Source: Breznakiella homolactica (lineage in GTDB: Bacteria > Spirochaetota > Spirochaetia > Treponematales > Breznakiellaceae). From it: 64,000 nucleotides of DNA. The position numbers and the translations under genes were made by a program. Position 1 is the first letter of the stretch; each line of letters opens with the position of its first letter. Under the pieces are notes generated by a model. It saw nothing but the letters and a program-made list of their open reading frames with translations. It did not search any database and was not told where the DNA came from. Below are positions 43,736 through 51,570 of this stretch, piece after piece. The stretch is from the NCBI RefSeq assembly GCF_016616095.2, contig NZ_CP067089.2, forward strand, positions 3,224,001-3,288,000. Reading direction: 5' to 3'.

Positions 43736-44359
43736 ATGGCAATTAAGGCCAGTACTTTTCACCAAGGAGATTACCGGGGAATTGTCAGTGCCATGAGGGA
43801 CAATTCCCGGGCCAATCAGGTTTACGCTATCGCTCTCCGGGATGGCACAAAAAACATTTCGTTATCAGTAAACTGCGGAACAAATTATTTATTCAACACG
43901 TATACTGTAGACCAAACAGTAATAAATAATTTTCAGTACAACTATTCAGAAGGTTATAAAGAAGCGCGTCCTCTTAAAGAAATGTATTCGGTTTTTAATA
44001 CCCTTTATGCCAGCACGGACGCCGGTAAACGGGTTGGGGCGGAGTATGAAGCCGCCAAAGGCACGGTTATTTTTTATTTCTGCGAGGCTGCCCGGTCAGC
44101 AATTATTTATGAATACTGCAAGACATTGAAATTCGACCGGTCCTCTGTAATTCCACCGGATATTTTTTTTCTGGTCAATGATTACGATAAGACCTTATCT
44201 CATCGCGATACGGGCCATGCAAAGAATTACGATATACCGTTAAAACCATCGGACTATTACAACTATTATTCTACTTTGGCACAGGCTATACGGGATGGCA
44301 GTCTCGCACGGTTAAAAATTGCCTGTGATACCGCCTCGCTCACGTATCCCGCCAGATAG
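43736..44359 (+). CDS. AT-rich gene of unknown function in the DUF2589 cluster
   Basis: A 207-residue soluble protein that I cannot assign. ATG 43736 follows GGAGG inside the end of the previous gene. It is rich in Tyr and Asn (NYLFNTYTVDQTVINNFQYNYS, DYYNYYSTLA), mostly helical in appearance, and has no signal peptide. Base use is clearly more AT-rich than the genes on both sides, a sign of separate origin. As the variable member of a tight cluster it could be a specificity factor, an immunity protein or an effector. Confidence 0.65.
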   Translation: MAIKASTFHQGDYRGIVSAMRDNSRANQVYAIALRDGTKNISLSVNCGTNYLFNTYTVDQTVINNFQYNYSEGYKEARPLKEMYSVFNTLYASTDAGKRVGAEYEAAKGTVIFYFCEAARSAIIYEYCKTLKFDRSSVIPPDIFFLVNDYDKTLSHRDTGHAKNYDIPLKPSDYYNYYSTLAQAIRDGSLARLKIACDTASLTYPAR

Positions 44360-44363
44360 AATC

Positions 44364-45545
44364 ATGAACCGTACTGTTGGACTTCTGTATGCTGCAGCTG
44401 TTTTTTTCTTCCTGGCTCAGACGCTTTATTCCCAGCAACCATTGCCGGCCACCGTCAAAGCCGGAGTCCACCTCGATCCGCCTTTTGTCATGGCCGGTGA
44501 GGACGGCCGCCTGTACGGGATGGCCGTCGAACTGTGGGAGGAAGCTGCCGCGGCGCTTGGTGTGGAAACCCGCTATGTCCGCTACCGCACAATGCAGGAT
44601 ATGCTCGCTGCCGCCGAAGCCGGAAACATTGATATGGTGATAACGAACCTGACGGTCACCCACGACCGTACCCGGTATCTTAAATATTCCTTCCCCTGGT
44701 TTGATTCGGGGCTCAGGATTATGGTGAGCGCCGACAGCGGGATCTCAGTGATCGCCGAGCTGATCCGGACCGGACAATTCAAGACCTACCTGCTGCTCTT
44801 TGGTGTCCTTATCCTGCTTGCCGTTCTGGTAACCCTGATCCGGCGGCGTTTTGATCCCGAATTTCCCCGGGGCTGGAAGGAAGGGATAACCTGTTCCTTC
44901 CACGATCTTGTCGCCATGGCAAAGTCGGGAAGTATCCCGAAAAGTTCCGATGATACCGATGTAAAGGTTCTGAAAAAACTGAAGGACCGGGAATCGTTTA
45001 CCGTTTCCGAATTAGCCGGCGCCGTTATTGAAGTCCGGGAAAAGAAAAACCGCTACGGCTGGATCGGTTATGTCCTGTCCGCGGTATGGATGCTTTTCGG
45101 AGTCGGTCTTGTCGCCTATGTGACATCCACCGTGACCGCCACGATGACGACGCTGTCCCTCGTATATGAGGAGATCAATTCATTTTACGATCTCCCGGGA
45201 AAGCGGACCGGCGTATTTGCCGGAACGGCTTCTGAATACGATCTTCGGTATCTTGGGACGAACATGGTTCCCCTGGCGGACATCGAAGAGGCGGCGGAAG
45301 CGCTCAGCGCGGGCAGCATCCAGGCGGTGGTGGCGGACGCGCCTGTTCTCGAATATTATGTGCTCACCCACCCGGAATTCAATTTTACCGTCACGGGGGA
45401 GCTTTTCCGCCCGGATAAATACGCCTTTGCCGCCGCGGGGAACGGCGCCGGATTGATCGATACAATTTCCGTGGAACTAATCAAGCTCCACGAAAACGGA
45501 TATATCCGGTCACTGAAATTAAAATACTTCGGAACCGCGGAATAG
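44364..45545 (+). CDS. Binding protein split by membrane segments (GluR0-like, degenerate pore)
   Basis: A 393-residue protein with a signal peptide (LLYAAAVFFFLAQTLYS). A family 3 solute-binding domain is cut in two: the first lobe (about residues 24-140, with GVHLDPPFVM and DMVITNLTVTHDR) is followed by a membrane helix (YLLLFGVLILLAVLVTLI). Then come about 75 soluble residues, a second helix (VLSAVWMLFGVGLVAYVTSTVTATM), and the second lobe (GVFAGTASEYDLR). This order is that of bacterial ionotropic glutamate receptors, but the TVGYGD selectivity filter is absent and replaced by a charged segment. Starts four bases after the previous gene. Confidence 0.75.
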   Translation: MNRTVGLLYAAAVFFFLAQTLYSQQPLPATVKAGVHLDPPFVMAGEDGRLYGMAVELWEEAAAALGVETRYVRYRTMQDMLAAAEAGNIDMVITNLTVTHDRTRYLKYSFPWFDSGLRIMVSADSGISVIAELIRTGQFKTYLLLFGVLILLAVLVTLIRRRFDPEFPRGWKEGITCSFHDLVAMAKSGSIPKSSDDTDVKVLKKLKDRESFTVSELAGAVIEVREKKNRYGWIGYVLSAVWMLFGVGLVAYVTSTVTATMTTLSLVYEEINSFYDLPGKRTGVFAGTASEYDLRYLGTNMVPLADIEEAAEALSAGSIQAVVADAPVLEYYVLTHPEFNFTVTGELFRPDKYAFAAAGNGAGLIDTISVELIKLHENGYIRSLKLKYFGTAE

Positions 45546-45550
45546 TTCGT

Positions 45551-47557
45551 TTATAAATCAAACATCGCCTTAGCTCCCAATGTTAGGCGTATCCCCGGCA
45601 TGGGGTAATCGACCACCGTAACATAGGATGTGTTGAGGGCGTTTTTAAGAGCCGCGAATACGGTAACGTTTTTTCCTATCCGCTGGTTTACCGTCAGATT
45701 AAGAATGAAAAACGGATCGAGCTTGATGATGTTCTGCGTCTCGGTGTACCGTGTGCTTTCAAAATGTCCGGAGACAATACAGGACCCGCTTTTCCACGGG
45801 ATTTCCAGGGACACTCCGAAGGTATGCATGGGCTGATAGGGCATCCGGATGTCTGAGGAAAATGACAGTTCCCCGGTCAGCACGTAGGTTAACAGAAAAT
45901 TATAGGAGAGTTTCAGCACCAGATTTTTGCTGGTATTAAGAAACGGAAACGCAGCATCCACGCTCGTATCCAGCCCGAAGTACGCGGCCTCTCCGACATT
46001 TACCGGTTTCCACACTCCATCCGAATTCCGCCAGTGTATGGAATCCCGCATCCAGGTCGTGTACAAGGTTCCCTGGGCTGTCAGGAAATTTTTCCGCCGG
46101 TATTCCGCGGTGATATCCGCGCCGATGCCATCCTCGGGCCTGAGGTCGGGATTGCCCTGGGCGGTGGCGTCCCCTGACCAGTACAGATCATTGAAGGCCG
46201 GCAGTTTATAGCTTCTGTAGTAATTGTTTTTAAGGCTGAATGAATCCGACCCATGCCATACAAAGCCGAGTTTCGGAACCGGCACCGCGGTGTTTTCACT
46301 TAATACCATTTTTACCGAGGGAACAATAAGAACTTTTTTATGTGGCAGAAATTCCGCGGTAAGGTAAATCCCTCCGTCGTGGCGGGTTCTGCCGCCGATA
46401 TTGGTTGAATCGAGATAGGAGAACCGGTAATCCCCGCCGACGTTGAGGGTTACCTGCGGAATGATGTACCAGGCCCACCGGTTTACCGCCGTTACGGTGT
46501 GCATATCGTGAAGGGAATCGGAACCGGCGTCCTCGTAATCCAGGATCGTCCAGTTGTGGTTAACCGCGGTTTCGGTTCCGAATTTTCCGCTTACCGCGAA
46601 GGGCATGTCCAGCATAATACCCTGACGGGTGGAAAAATCCTTTTGCTTGCCCACGTTCTGCGAAGTACCCGGACCGGGAATGTTTTTGTCGCCGTAGTAG
46701 GCGTCCCCCGTCAGGATGAGTTTTGAGTCCTGGGGCAGGGTCCAGGCAAACGAAGCGTTTGCCCCGGTGTCGTACACTTCATTGTTTTCCCTGCGCCGCG
46801 TTACGCCGTAGTAATCCTCGAAAAGAAAATGGTTTGCGGCGCGGTTGGCGAAGAGATTTGCGGACCAGGAAAAATCGCGGAGTCCCTGGCCGGCGAAAAC
46901 CGAAAGCTTCTGGGCATCGGCCAAATCCTGATATGCCGGTTTTTTCTCGATACCGCCCCGGGCGTTATAGGTCCCCGGCAGGGCGGATGTATTCGAGATG
47001 CTTCCGCCTATCCTGAGTCCCGGCTTCTGTTCCTTTACGGTAATAATGTTTATGATTCCGCCCACGGCGCCGCTCACGTTGAACTTTGTATCCGATCCGC
47101 CGTACACGACTTCGATTTTCTCAATAGAATTGACATCGATCATGCTGATCTCGAATTCCCCGGATTGGGGGGAATTGACCGGAACCCCGTCTATGAGAAT
47201 GGCGACCCTGCCGGAACCGAACCCCCGCATGTTGATGCTGGCGGCATTGCCGTACGCGCCGTACCGGGTCACCGGCAGGTTCAGCGTCTGTTCCAGCAGC
47301 GCCGCAAGATCCGGGGCATGGGCTTTTTCGATTTCTTCTTTGGTCACGGTTTTTATCTGCTGTGTCGTCTCCGGTATGGATGGGGCGGTAAAAGTCAGGC
47401 CTTCGCCTTCCATGACAAAGGGGTACTCATCGCAGAAATCATCTTCATCAATGGTGTCCGCCCGCAGGGAGAAACCCGCGCAGAACAGAAACAGCATACC
47501 GGCCAGGAACAGTATCCGGGCCGGCGGGGCCGCAGCAGGTCCCCGGAAAATCTTCAT
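45551..47557 (-). CDS. btuB: TonB-dependent outer-membrane receptor, BtuB-like
   Basis: A 668-residue receptor with signal peptide (ILFLAGMLFLFCAGFSLRA). The plug domain (LAALLEQTLNLPVTRYGAYGNAASINMRGFG, VAILIDGVPVNSPQSGEFEISMIDVNSIEKIEVVYGGS shape) is followed by a 22-strand barrel ending in LGAKAMFDL. The gene lies behind a cobalamin riboswitch, with the lipoprotein gene first, so cobalamin or a corrinoid is the probable substrate. The ATG overlaps the lipoprotein stop (ATGA), indicating translational coupling. It ends five bases before the convergent plus-strand gene. Confidence 0.88.
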   Translation of the reverse strand: MKIFRGPAAAPPARILFLAGMLFLFCAGFSLRADTIDEDDFCDEYPFVMEGEGLTFTAPSIPETTQQIKTVTKEEIEKAHAPDLAALLEQTLNLPVTRYGAYGNAASINMRGFGSGRVAILIDGVPVNSPQSGEFEISMIDVNSIEKIEVVYGGSDTKFNVSGAVGGIINIITVKEQKPGLRIGGSISNTSALPGTYNARGGIEKKPAYQDLADAQKLSVFAGQGLRDFSWSANLFANRAANHFLFEDYYGVTRRRENNEVYDTGANASFAWTLPQDSKLILTGDAYYGDKNIPGPGTSQNVGKQKDFSTRQGIMLDMPFAVSGKFGTETAVNHNWTILDYEDAGSDSLHDMHTVTAVNRWAWYIIPQVTLNVGGDYRFSYLDSTNIGGRTRHDGGIYLTAEFLPHKKVLIVPSVKMVLSENTAVPVPKLGFVWHGSDSFSLKNNYYRSYKLPAFNDLYWSGDATAQGNPDLRPEDGIGADITAEYRRKNFLTAQGTLYTTWMRDSIHWRNSDGVWKPVNVGEAAYFGLDTSVDAAFPFLNTSKNLVLKLSYNFLLTYVLTGELSFSSDIRMPYQPMHTFGVSLEIPWKSGSCIVSGHFESTRYTETQNIIKLDPFFILNLTVNQRIGKNVTVFAALKNALNTSYVTVVDYPMPGIRLTLGAKAMFDL

Positions 47558-48090
47558 CAGTCAATCTTTCCCAGAGGTGCTATATTACTCCAGTTAACAA
47601 AATCATCAATGTTATCAATGGTGAATTTGGCCAACGCTTCTTCCAAAGTTGCGGTCTCTACTGGCTCCCGGTAATTATCCAAGTTAGCAGCATTTGCCAT
47701 GGATACGCTTGTTTCGGTTAGACCGCGCCAGTAGGTGCCGGAAAATTTTAACGATGGGTCACTGGGCGCCAGATATTCAATAATAATTACACCATAATCA
47801 TTGGTAAAATCGGGATTATTTTTAATACTGCCTGTAAAAGTATAATCCCACACAGAACCTTCCTCGTATGAATACGTTAATGTATCATTAGTTATGGTGT
47901 ACACTTCCGTAAAACTCGTTTTATTTCCTTCTTCACCGTAGCTGCCATTTGCCTGCCAGCTTCCGATCAGGGTAGCTCCCTCGCTGGTGGTGCCGTTGTC
48001 GCAGGCGGTGAAGAATGAAAGTCCGGCGGCAAGTAACAGGACAAACAGAAGGGCGGGTAATTTTTTGAAAAGGGAACGCGCTGTGTACAT
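47557..48090 (-). CDS. B12-regulated lipoprotein of unknown function
   Basis: A 177-residue lipoprotein, ATG 48090 with GGAAAGGAG upstream. The signal ends in a lipobox-like FFTAC followed by DNGTTSEG. The mature part is beta-rich (LIGSWQANGSYGEEG, TLTYSYEEGSVWDYTFTGSI, YGVIIIEYLAP), like a small lipocalin or calycin barrel. It is the first gene after the cobalamin riboswitch and is coupled to the BtuB-like receptor, so it is probably a surface or periplasmic partner in corrinoid uptake, in the way BtuG lipoproteins partner BtuB in Bacteroides, though it shows no sequence likeness to BtuG. Confidence 0.75.
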   Translation of the reverse strand: MYTARSLFKKLPALLFVLLLAAGLSFFTACDNGTTSEGATLIGSWQANGSYGEEGNKTSFTEVYTITNDTLTYSYEEGSVWDYTFTGSIKNNPDFTNDYGVIIIEYLAPSDPSLKFSGTYWRGLTETSVSMANAANLDNYREPVETATLEEALAKFTIDNIDDFVNWSNIAPLGKID

Positions 48091-48215
48091 GGACTGCTCC
48101 TTTCCGAAGAAAAGAGGCCGCGGGAAAAAACACCGGTACGGAAGGTAAACGGCGGTTTTTCCGGACCTTATCCTCGAAGTCCAGAAAAAAATTGATTCGG
48201 ATCCCGGACGGGACC

Positions 48216-48402
48216 TTCCGCATACCAAAGTCTCCTGGCTTCCGGGTATTGCCCATGGGGCTTTTCCGTTCCCGCCTGCCTTCCCGGCTTTCTGGGCCAG
48301 TGGCTGGACGTTTCCTGCTGGAAACGCCGTATGGCGGGATTGTTCCCGGTTACAGTTACGGGATAGCGGGGGATTTTCACCCCACTTCCTTTGAAATACG
48401 CG
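48216..48402 (-). promoter_or_regulatory. Cobalamin riboswitch
   Basis: On the minus strand the conserved blocks occur in order: GGAAGTGGGGTGAAAATCCC, CCGCTATCCCGTAACTGTAA, GCCACTGG, GGGAAGG and the B12 box AGCCAGGAGACTTTGG (near 48240-48225). A short hairpin, GGTCCC / GGGATCC, and seven T (48185-48215) lie downstream and may act as the terminator, though seven bases separate stem and T run. It controls the lipoprotein and btuB genes, lowering expression when cobalamin is plentiful. Confidence 0.93.
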
Positions 48403-48408
48403 GATTTT

Positions 48409-48437
48409 AGTATAAGTCCGGTTTATTGATCCGTCAA
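48409..48437 (-). promoter_or_regulatory. Promoter of the cobalamin riboswitch operon
   Basis: On the minus strand, TTGACG (48437-48432), a 17-base spacer and TATACT (48414-48409). Transcription starts near 48402, immediately before the riboswitch. Confidence 0.75.
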
Positions 48438-48489
48438 TATGCGGGGAAGCGCCGAGTATGGCAAGCCGGCAAGTACCCGGGGTACGGTT

Positions 48490-48602
48490 CTGCGGATCCT
48501 GTCATGGAAAAGGGAGAATGGCGGCGCGTCGGCCTGCGGCCTCGAAAGCCGTTTTATACGAAAGACCCGGCGTTACTATCTTAACCGGCTCTGTGCTGTC
48601 TG
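48490..48602 (-). repeat. Decayed copy C of the structured intergenic element
   Basis: Read on the minus strand this stretch has, in the same order as copies A and B, a GCACAGAG segment, AGTAACGCCGGGTCTT, the hairpin TTTCGAGGCCGCAGGCCGACG and GACAGGATCC. The hairpin block is nearly identical to that of copy B at 54351-54371. The long inner stem is lost (only the outer GTC/GAC and an A/T end remain), so the copy is probably inactive. It lies just upstream of the B12 promoter, in a gap of 630 bases without protein genes. Confidence 0.5.
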
Positions 48603-48630
48603 AGATTTGAGTTTTCATGATAGATGTAAA

Positions 48631-48701
48631 AATACCTATAAAATACCTATTTTTTATTTGACAAATTTTATAAACCGGGCGTATAGTGGGTGAATACCTA
48701 T
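48631..48701 (+). promoter_or_regulatory. Promoter with three AATACCTAT repeats before the ABC transporter
   Basis: TTGACA (48658-48663), an 18-base spacer and TATAGT (48682-48687). The 9-mer AATACCTAT occurs at 48631-48639, 48642-48650 and 48693-48701. The first two are one helical turn (11 bp) apart and upstream of -35, an activator position; the third lies just after the -10. Confidence 0.6.
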
Positions 48702-48720
48702 TATTCAGGAGGAGTATTTT

Positions 48721-49830
48721 ATGAGGAATCTTAAAAACATCTATGTTTTACTTATTTCCTGTCTTCTCGCCCTGGCCATGACGGCATCCGTTTTTGCGGG
48801 CGGTTCAAAGGATTCCGGCACCACGGAAACCTTTGTATACGAAACTAAGGGCCCCAGCGGCGAGTCCCCCACGAGCTACGACGATGTGGTACTTTCCGAT
48901 GCCGACATGGCCGCGGTCAGACAAAACCGGTACAAAGCCGCGATTCTTATGCATGAATCCACAGACTGGGTCAACGCGGTTATCGCCGGCGCCCGGGATA
49001 TGTTCGGAAAACTCGGCATCGATGTGGTGGCCGTAACCGACGCCCAGATGGATTCCAACAAACAGCGGACCGATATCGAGACAGCCCTTGCCCTTAAACC
49101 GGATATTATTGTGACCCTGGTGGTGGATCCCGTCAGCGGCGCCGTGGCCCTGCGCCAGGCAATCAACCAGGGCGTCAAGGTTGTGCTTATCAGTAATCTT
49201 CCTTCGGGCTTTGTCCACGGGAAAGATTACGCGGGGATTGTTACGGATGATCTTTTTGCCATGGGCAAGTCCGTGGCGGAAATGATCGGTGATTCCCTGG
49301 GCGGCAAAGGTGAAGTGGCCCTCATGTTCCATGACGCGGACTACTACGTTACCAACCAGCGGGACAAGGCCGTTGAGGCGGTCCTCCGCCGGGATTATCC
49401 TGAGATCAAGATCGTTACGAAGCAGGGCATCGTAAATCCCAGCGACGGCGATACTATTACGTCGGCTATTCTTACCCAGTATCCCAGAGTTAACGCGGTG
49501 TACGCGCCCTGGGACAGCATCGCCGAAGGCACCGTGGCCGCGGTCCGCGCTTCCGGCCGGAAGGATGTAGGGGTTTTTACCATTGACCTCGGGGCGAACA
49601 GCGCCATGGATCTGGTCAAAGGCGGCAGCATGAAGGGCATGGTGGCGGACCTTCCCTACGTACTCGGTGAAACCCTGGCAAAGATGGGCGCTCTCAGCGC
49701 CCTGGGCAAGGATACCCCGGCGTTCGTAACCGTACCGGCTATTAAGGTAACCAAGGACAACATCAGAACCGAATGGCAGCGCTCCCTTAACCGGCCCCTG
49801 CCGCCGGAAGTACAGCAGGCCATGCAGTAA
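48721..49830 (+). CDS. Ribose-type ABC sugar-binding protein
   Basis: A 369-residue periplasmic binding protein of the LacI/ribose-binding type. A signal peptide ends near residue 24 (MTASVFAGGSKDSG; a Cys is lacking at the junction, so it is not lipidated). The mature protein has the two-lobed pattern ILMHESTDWVNAVIAGARDMFGKLGIDVV, DIIVTLVVDPVSG and AVYAPWDSIAEG. CAGGAGGAG precedes ATG 48721. It feeds the ATPase and permease that follow. The substrate is a sugar or sugar-like compound of unknown identity. Confidence 0.92.
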   Translation: MRNLKNIYVLLISCLLALAMTASVFAGGSKDSGTTETFVYETKGPSGESPTSYDDVVLSDADMAAVRQNRYKAAILMHESTDWVNAVIAGARDMFGKLGIDVVAVTDAQMDSNKQRTDIETALALKPDIIVTLVVDPVSGAVALRQAINQGVKVVLISNLPSGFVHGKDYAGIVTDDLFAMGKSVAEMIGDSLGGKGEVALMFHDADYYVTNQRDKAVEAVLRRDYPEIKIVTKQGIVNPSDGDTITSAILTQYPRVNAVYAPWDSIAEGTVAAVRASGRKDVGVFTIDLGANSAMDLVKGGSMKGMVADLPYVLGETLAKMGALSALGKDTPAFVTVPAIKVTKDNIRTEWQRSLNRPLPPEVQQAMQ

Positions 49831-49934
49831 AAACCAATTGAACTGTAATAGCGCGCTTTTCCGGAGGTATCAGCCGCCGGAAAAGCGCGGAGAAACCTGG
49901 GGCGTGTTGTGTCCCGGGTTTCCAAGGAGCGGAC

Positions 49935-51422
49935 ATGAGTGAATATTCAATTGAAGCCGAAGGACTGAACATAAGTTTTAACGGCGTACAGGTACTGCAC
50001 AATGTGGACTTCCGGGTTAAGGAAGGGGAAGTCCATGCCCTGGTGGGAACCAACGGGGCGGGTAAATCAACCCTGGTAAAAATCATCAACGGTGTATATA
50101 AACGTGATTCCGGAACCATCGCCATCCACGGAAAACCGGTTAATTATGAAAATCCCGAAGGCGCACTGGAGGCGGGCATCGCCATGGTGTTCCAGGATCT
50201 CAGCCTCATCCCCAGCATGACCGTGGCGGAAAATATTTTCCTTAAGACCAACCCCTACCGCAAAGGCCCGCTCATCGATGACCGGGAAAACTCCCGCCGG
50301 GCCCGGGAACTGCTGGAGCTTATCGGTGTGGACGCCGAAATCCGGCCCCAGGATCTGGTGGAAGATATGAGTATCGGCCAGCAGCAGCTGGTGGAAATCG
50401 CTAAGGCTCTTTCCAACAATCCCAGTATTCTTATTCTCGACGAACCCACGGCCTCTCTATCCAATACGGAAATCGAGCGGCTGTTCACGGTAATCGAAAC
50501 CCTTAAAAGCAAGGGGATTTCGATTATTTATATAACCCATTACCTGCAGGATATCTTCAAGATCTGCGACGCCATCACCCTTATCCGGGACGGCCGGATT
50601 ATTTTCCGCAAGGAAACCAATGAGATCGATATGAATTTCCTGATCGATTCCATGACCGGCTCGGAGAGTGAAGCCGTACAGTGGATCCGGAAGCAGGATC
50701 TCCGCAAGGGAACACCCCTTCTGGAAATCAAAAACCTGAGTACCGCCAAGGTCACCGGGATCTCCCTCAGCATCTATCCCGGTGAAATCGTTGGCGTCGC
50801 CGGACTTCTGGGCAGCGGCCGGACGGAACTGCTCAAGGCGCTTTTCGGAATCGATAAAATCATTTCGGGTGATATTTTTATAAACGGAGAGAAGGTTTCG
50901 ATTCCTTCCACCACGGAAGCCATCAGTCACGGTATCGCCCTGATACCGGAAAACCGGCGGGAGCAGGGGCTGGTGCTGGATTTCCCCGTAGGGGAGAACA
51001 TGGTGCTCTCCATATTCAACCGGCTCCGGAAATTCCTTATGATCGACGATAAAAAACGGAACGACCTGGCCAACCATTACATTAAAACCCTCAACGTAAA
51101 GACCCGGGGGCCGAACCAGATTGTCCGCTACCTTTCCGGGGGCAACCAGCAGAAGGTGGTGGTAGCCAAGAGTCTGGCCAGCGATTCAAAAATCCTGCTC
51201 CTGGATGATCCTACCTTCGGTGTGGACGTCCATGCCAAGCGGGAGATTATGAAGATAATCCACGATTACGCCGCCCAGGGAAACGGAGTGCTTATGGTTT
51301 CCTCGGAGTTCAACGAGATCGTGGATTTCTGCGATTCAATTTACGTTATGAAGAAAGGCCAGGTGACGGATTTTCTGGCGGATCATATCAGCGAAGACGA
51401 CCTGCTGTACAAGGTTCAGTAG
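49935..51422 (+). CDS. ABC transporter ATP-binding protein, RbsA-like (two domains)
   Basis: A 495-residue duplicated ATPase. First domain: Walker A GTNGAGKST near residue 39, signature MSIGQQQLVEIAKAL, Walker B SILILDEPTA. Second domain: a degenerate Walker A GLLGSGRTELLKALFG, signature LSGGNQQKVVVAKSL and LLLDDPTFGVD. This is normal for the ribose/galactoside (CUT2) family, where only the first site is fully active. It drives the permease at 51571, from which it is separated by 148 bases with two strong hairpins. Confidence 0.93.
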   Translation: MSEYSIEAEGLNISFNGVQVLHNVDFRVKEGEVHALVGTNGAGKSTLVKIINGVYKRDSGTIAIHGKPVNYENPEGALEAGIAMVFQDLSLIPSMTVAENIFLKTNPYRKGPLIDDRENSRRARELLELIGVDAEIRPQDLVEDMSIGQQQLVEIAKALSNNPSILILDEPTASLSNTEIERLFTVIETLKSKGISIIYITHYLQDIFKICDAITLIRDGRIIFRKETNEIDMNFLIDSMTGSESEAVQWIRKQDLRKGTPLLEIKNLSTAKVTGISLSIYPGEIVGVAGLLGSGRTELLKALFGIDKIISGDIFINGEKVSIPSTTEAISHGIALIPENRREQGLVLDFPVGENMVLSIFNRLRKFLMIDDKKRNDLANHYIKTLNVKTRGPNQIVRYLSGGNQQKVVVAKSLASDSKILLLDDPTFGVDVHAKREIMKIIHDYAAQGNGVLMVSSEFNEIVDFCDSIYVMKKGQVTDFLADHISEDDLLYKVQ

Positions 51423-51538
51423 ACTTGTGAGATAACCCGGTTGGTTATCTCACAAGTCTTGCAGTTTTACAGCCTAAAGGCCATAAAACATGCCTTTTTC
51501 AGCGGTAGTTATTCGATAACTGAAGTTATCGAATAACT
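51421..51538. repeat. Two perfect inverted repeats between the ATPase and permease genes
   Basis: AGACTTGTGAGATAACC (51421-51437) with GGTTATCTCACAAGTCT (51443-51459), 17 bp, loop CGGTT. AGTTATTCGATAACT (51507-51521) with AGTTATCGAATAACT (51524-51538), 15 bp, loop GA. Both share GTTATC. Neither is followed by a T run. They may set mRNA stability or the ATPase:permease ratio, or be operators. Confidence 0.7.
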
Positions 51539-51570
51539 CTAATAGCACACCGGATATCCAGGAGGAATAA

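Noticed and set aside
48631..48650. AATACCTAT repeats considered as the start of a CRISPR or iteron array
   Set aside because: Only three 9-base copies, unevenly spaced around a promoter; a regulator site is the simpler reading.
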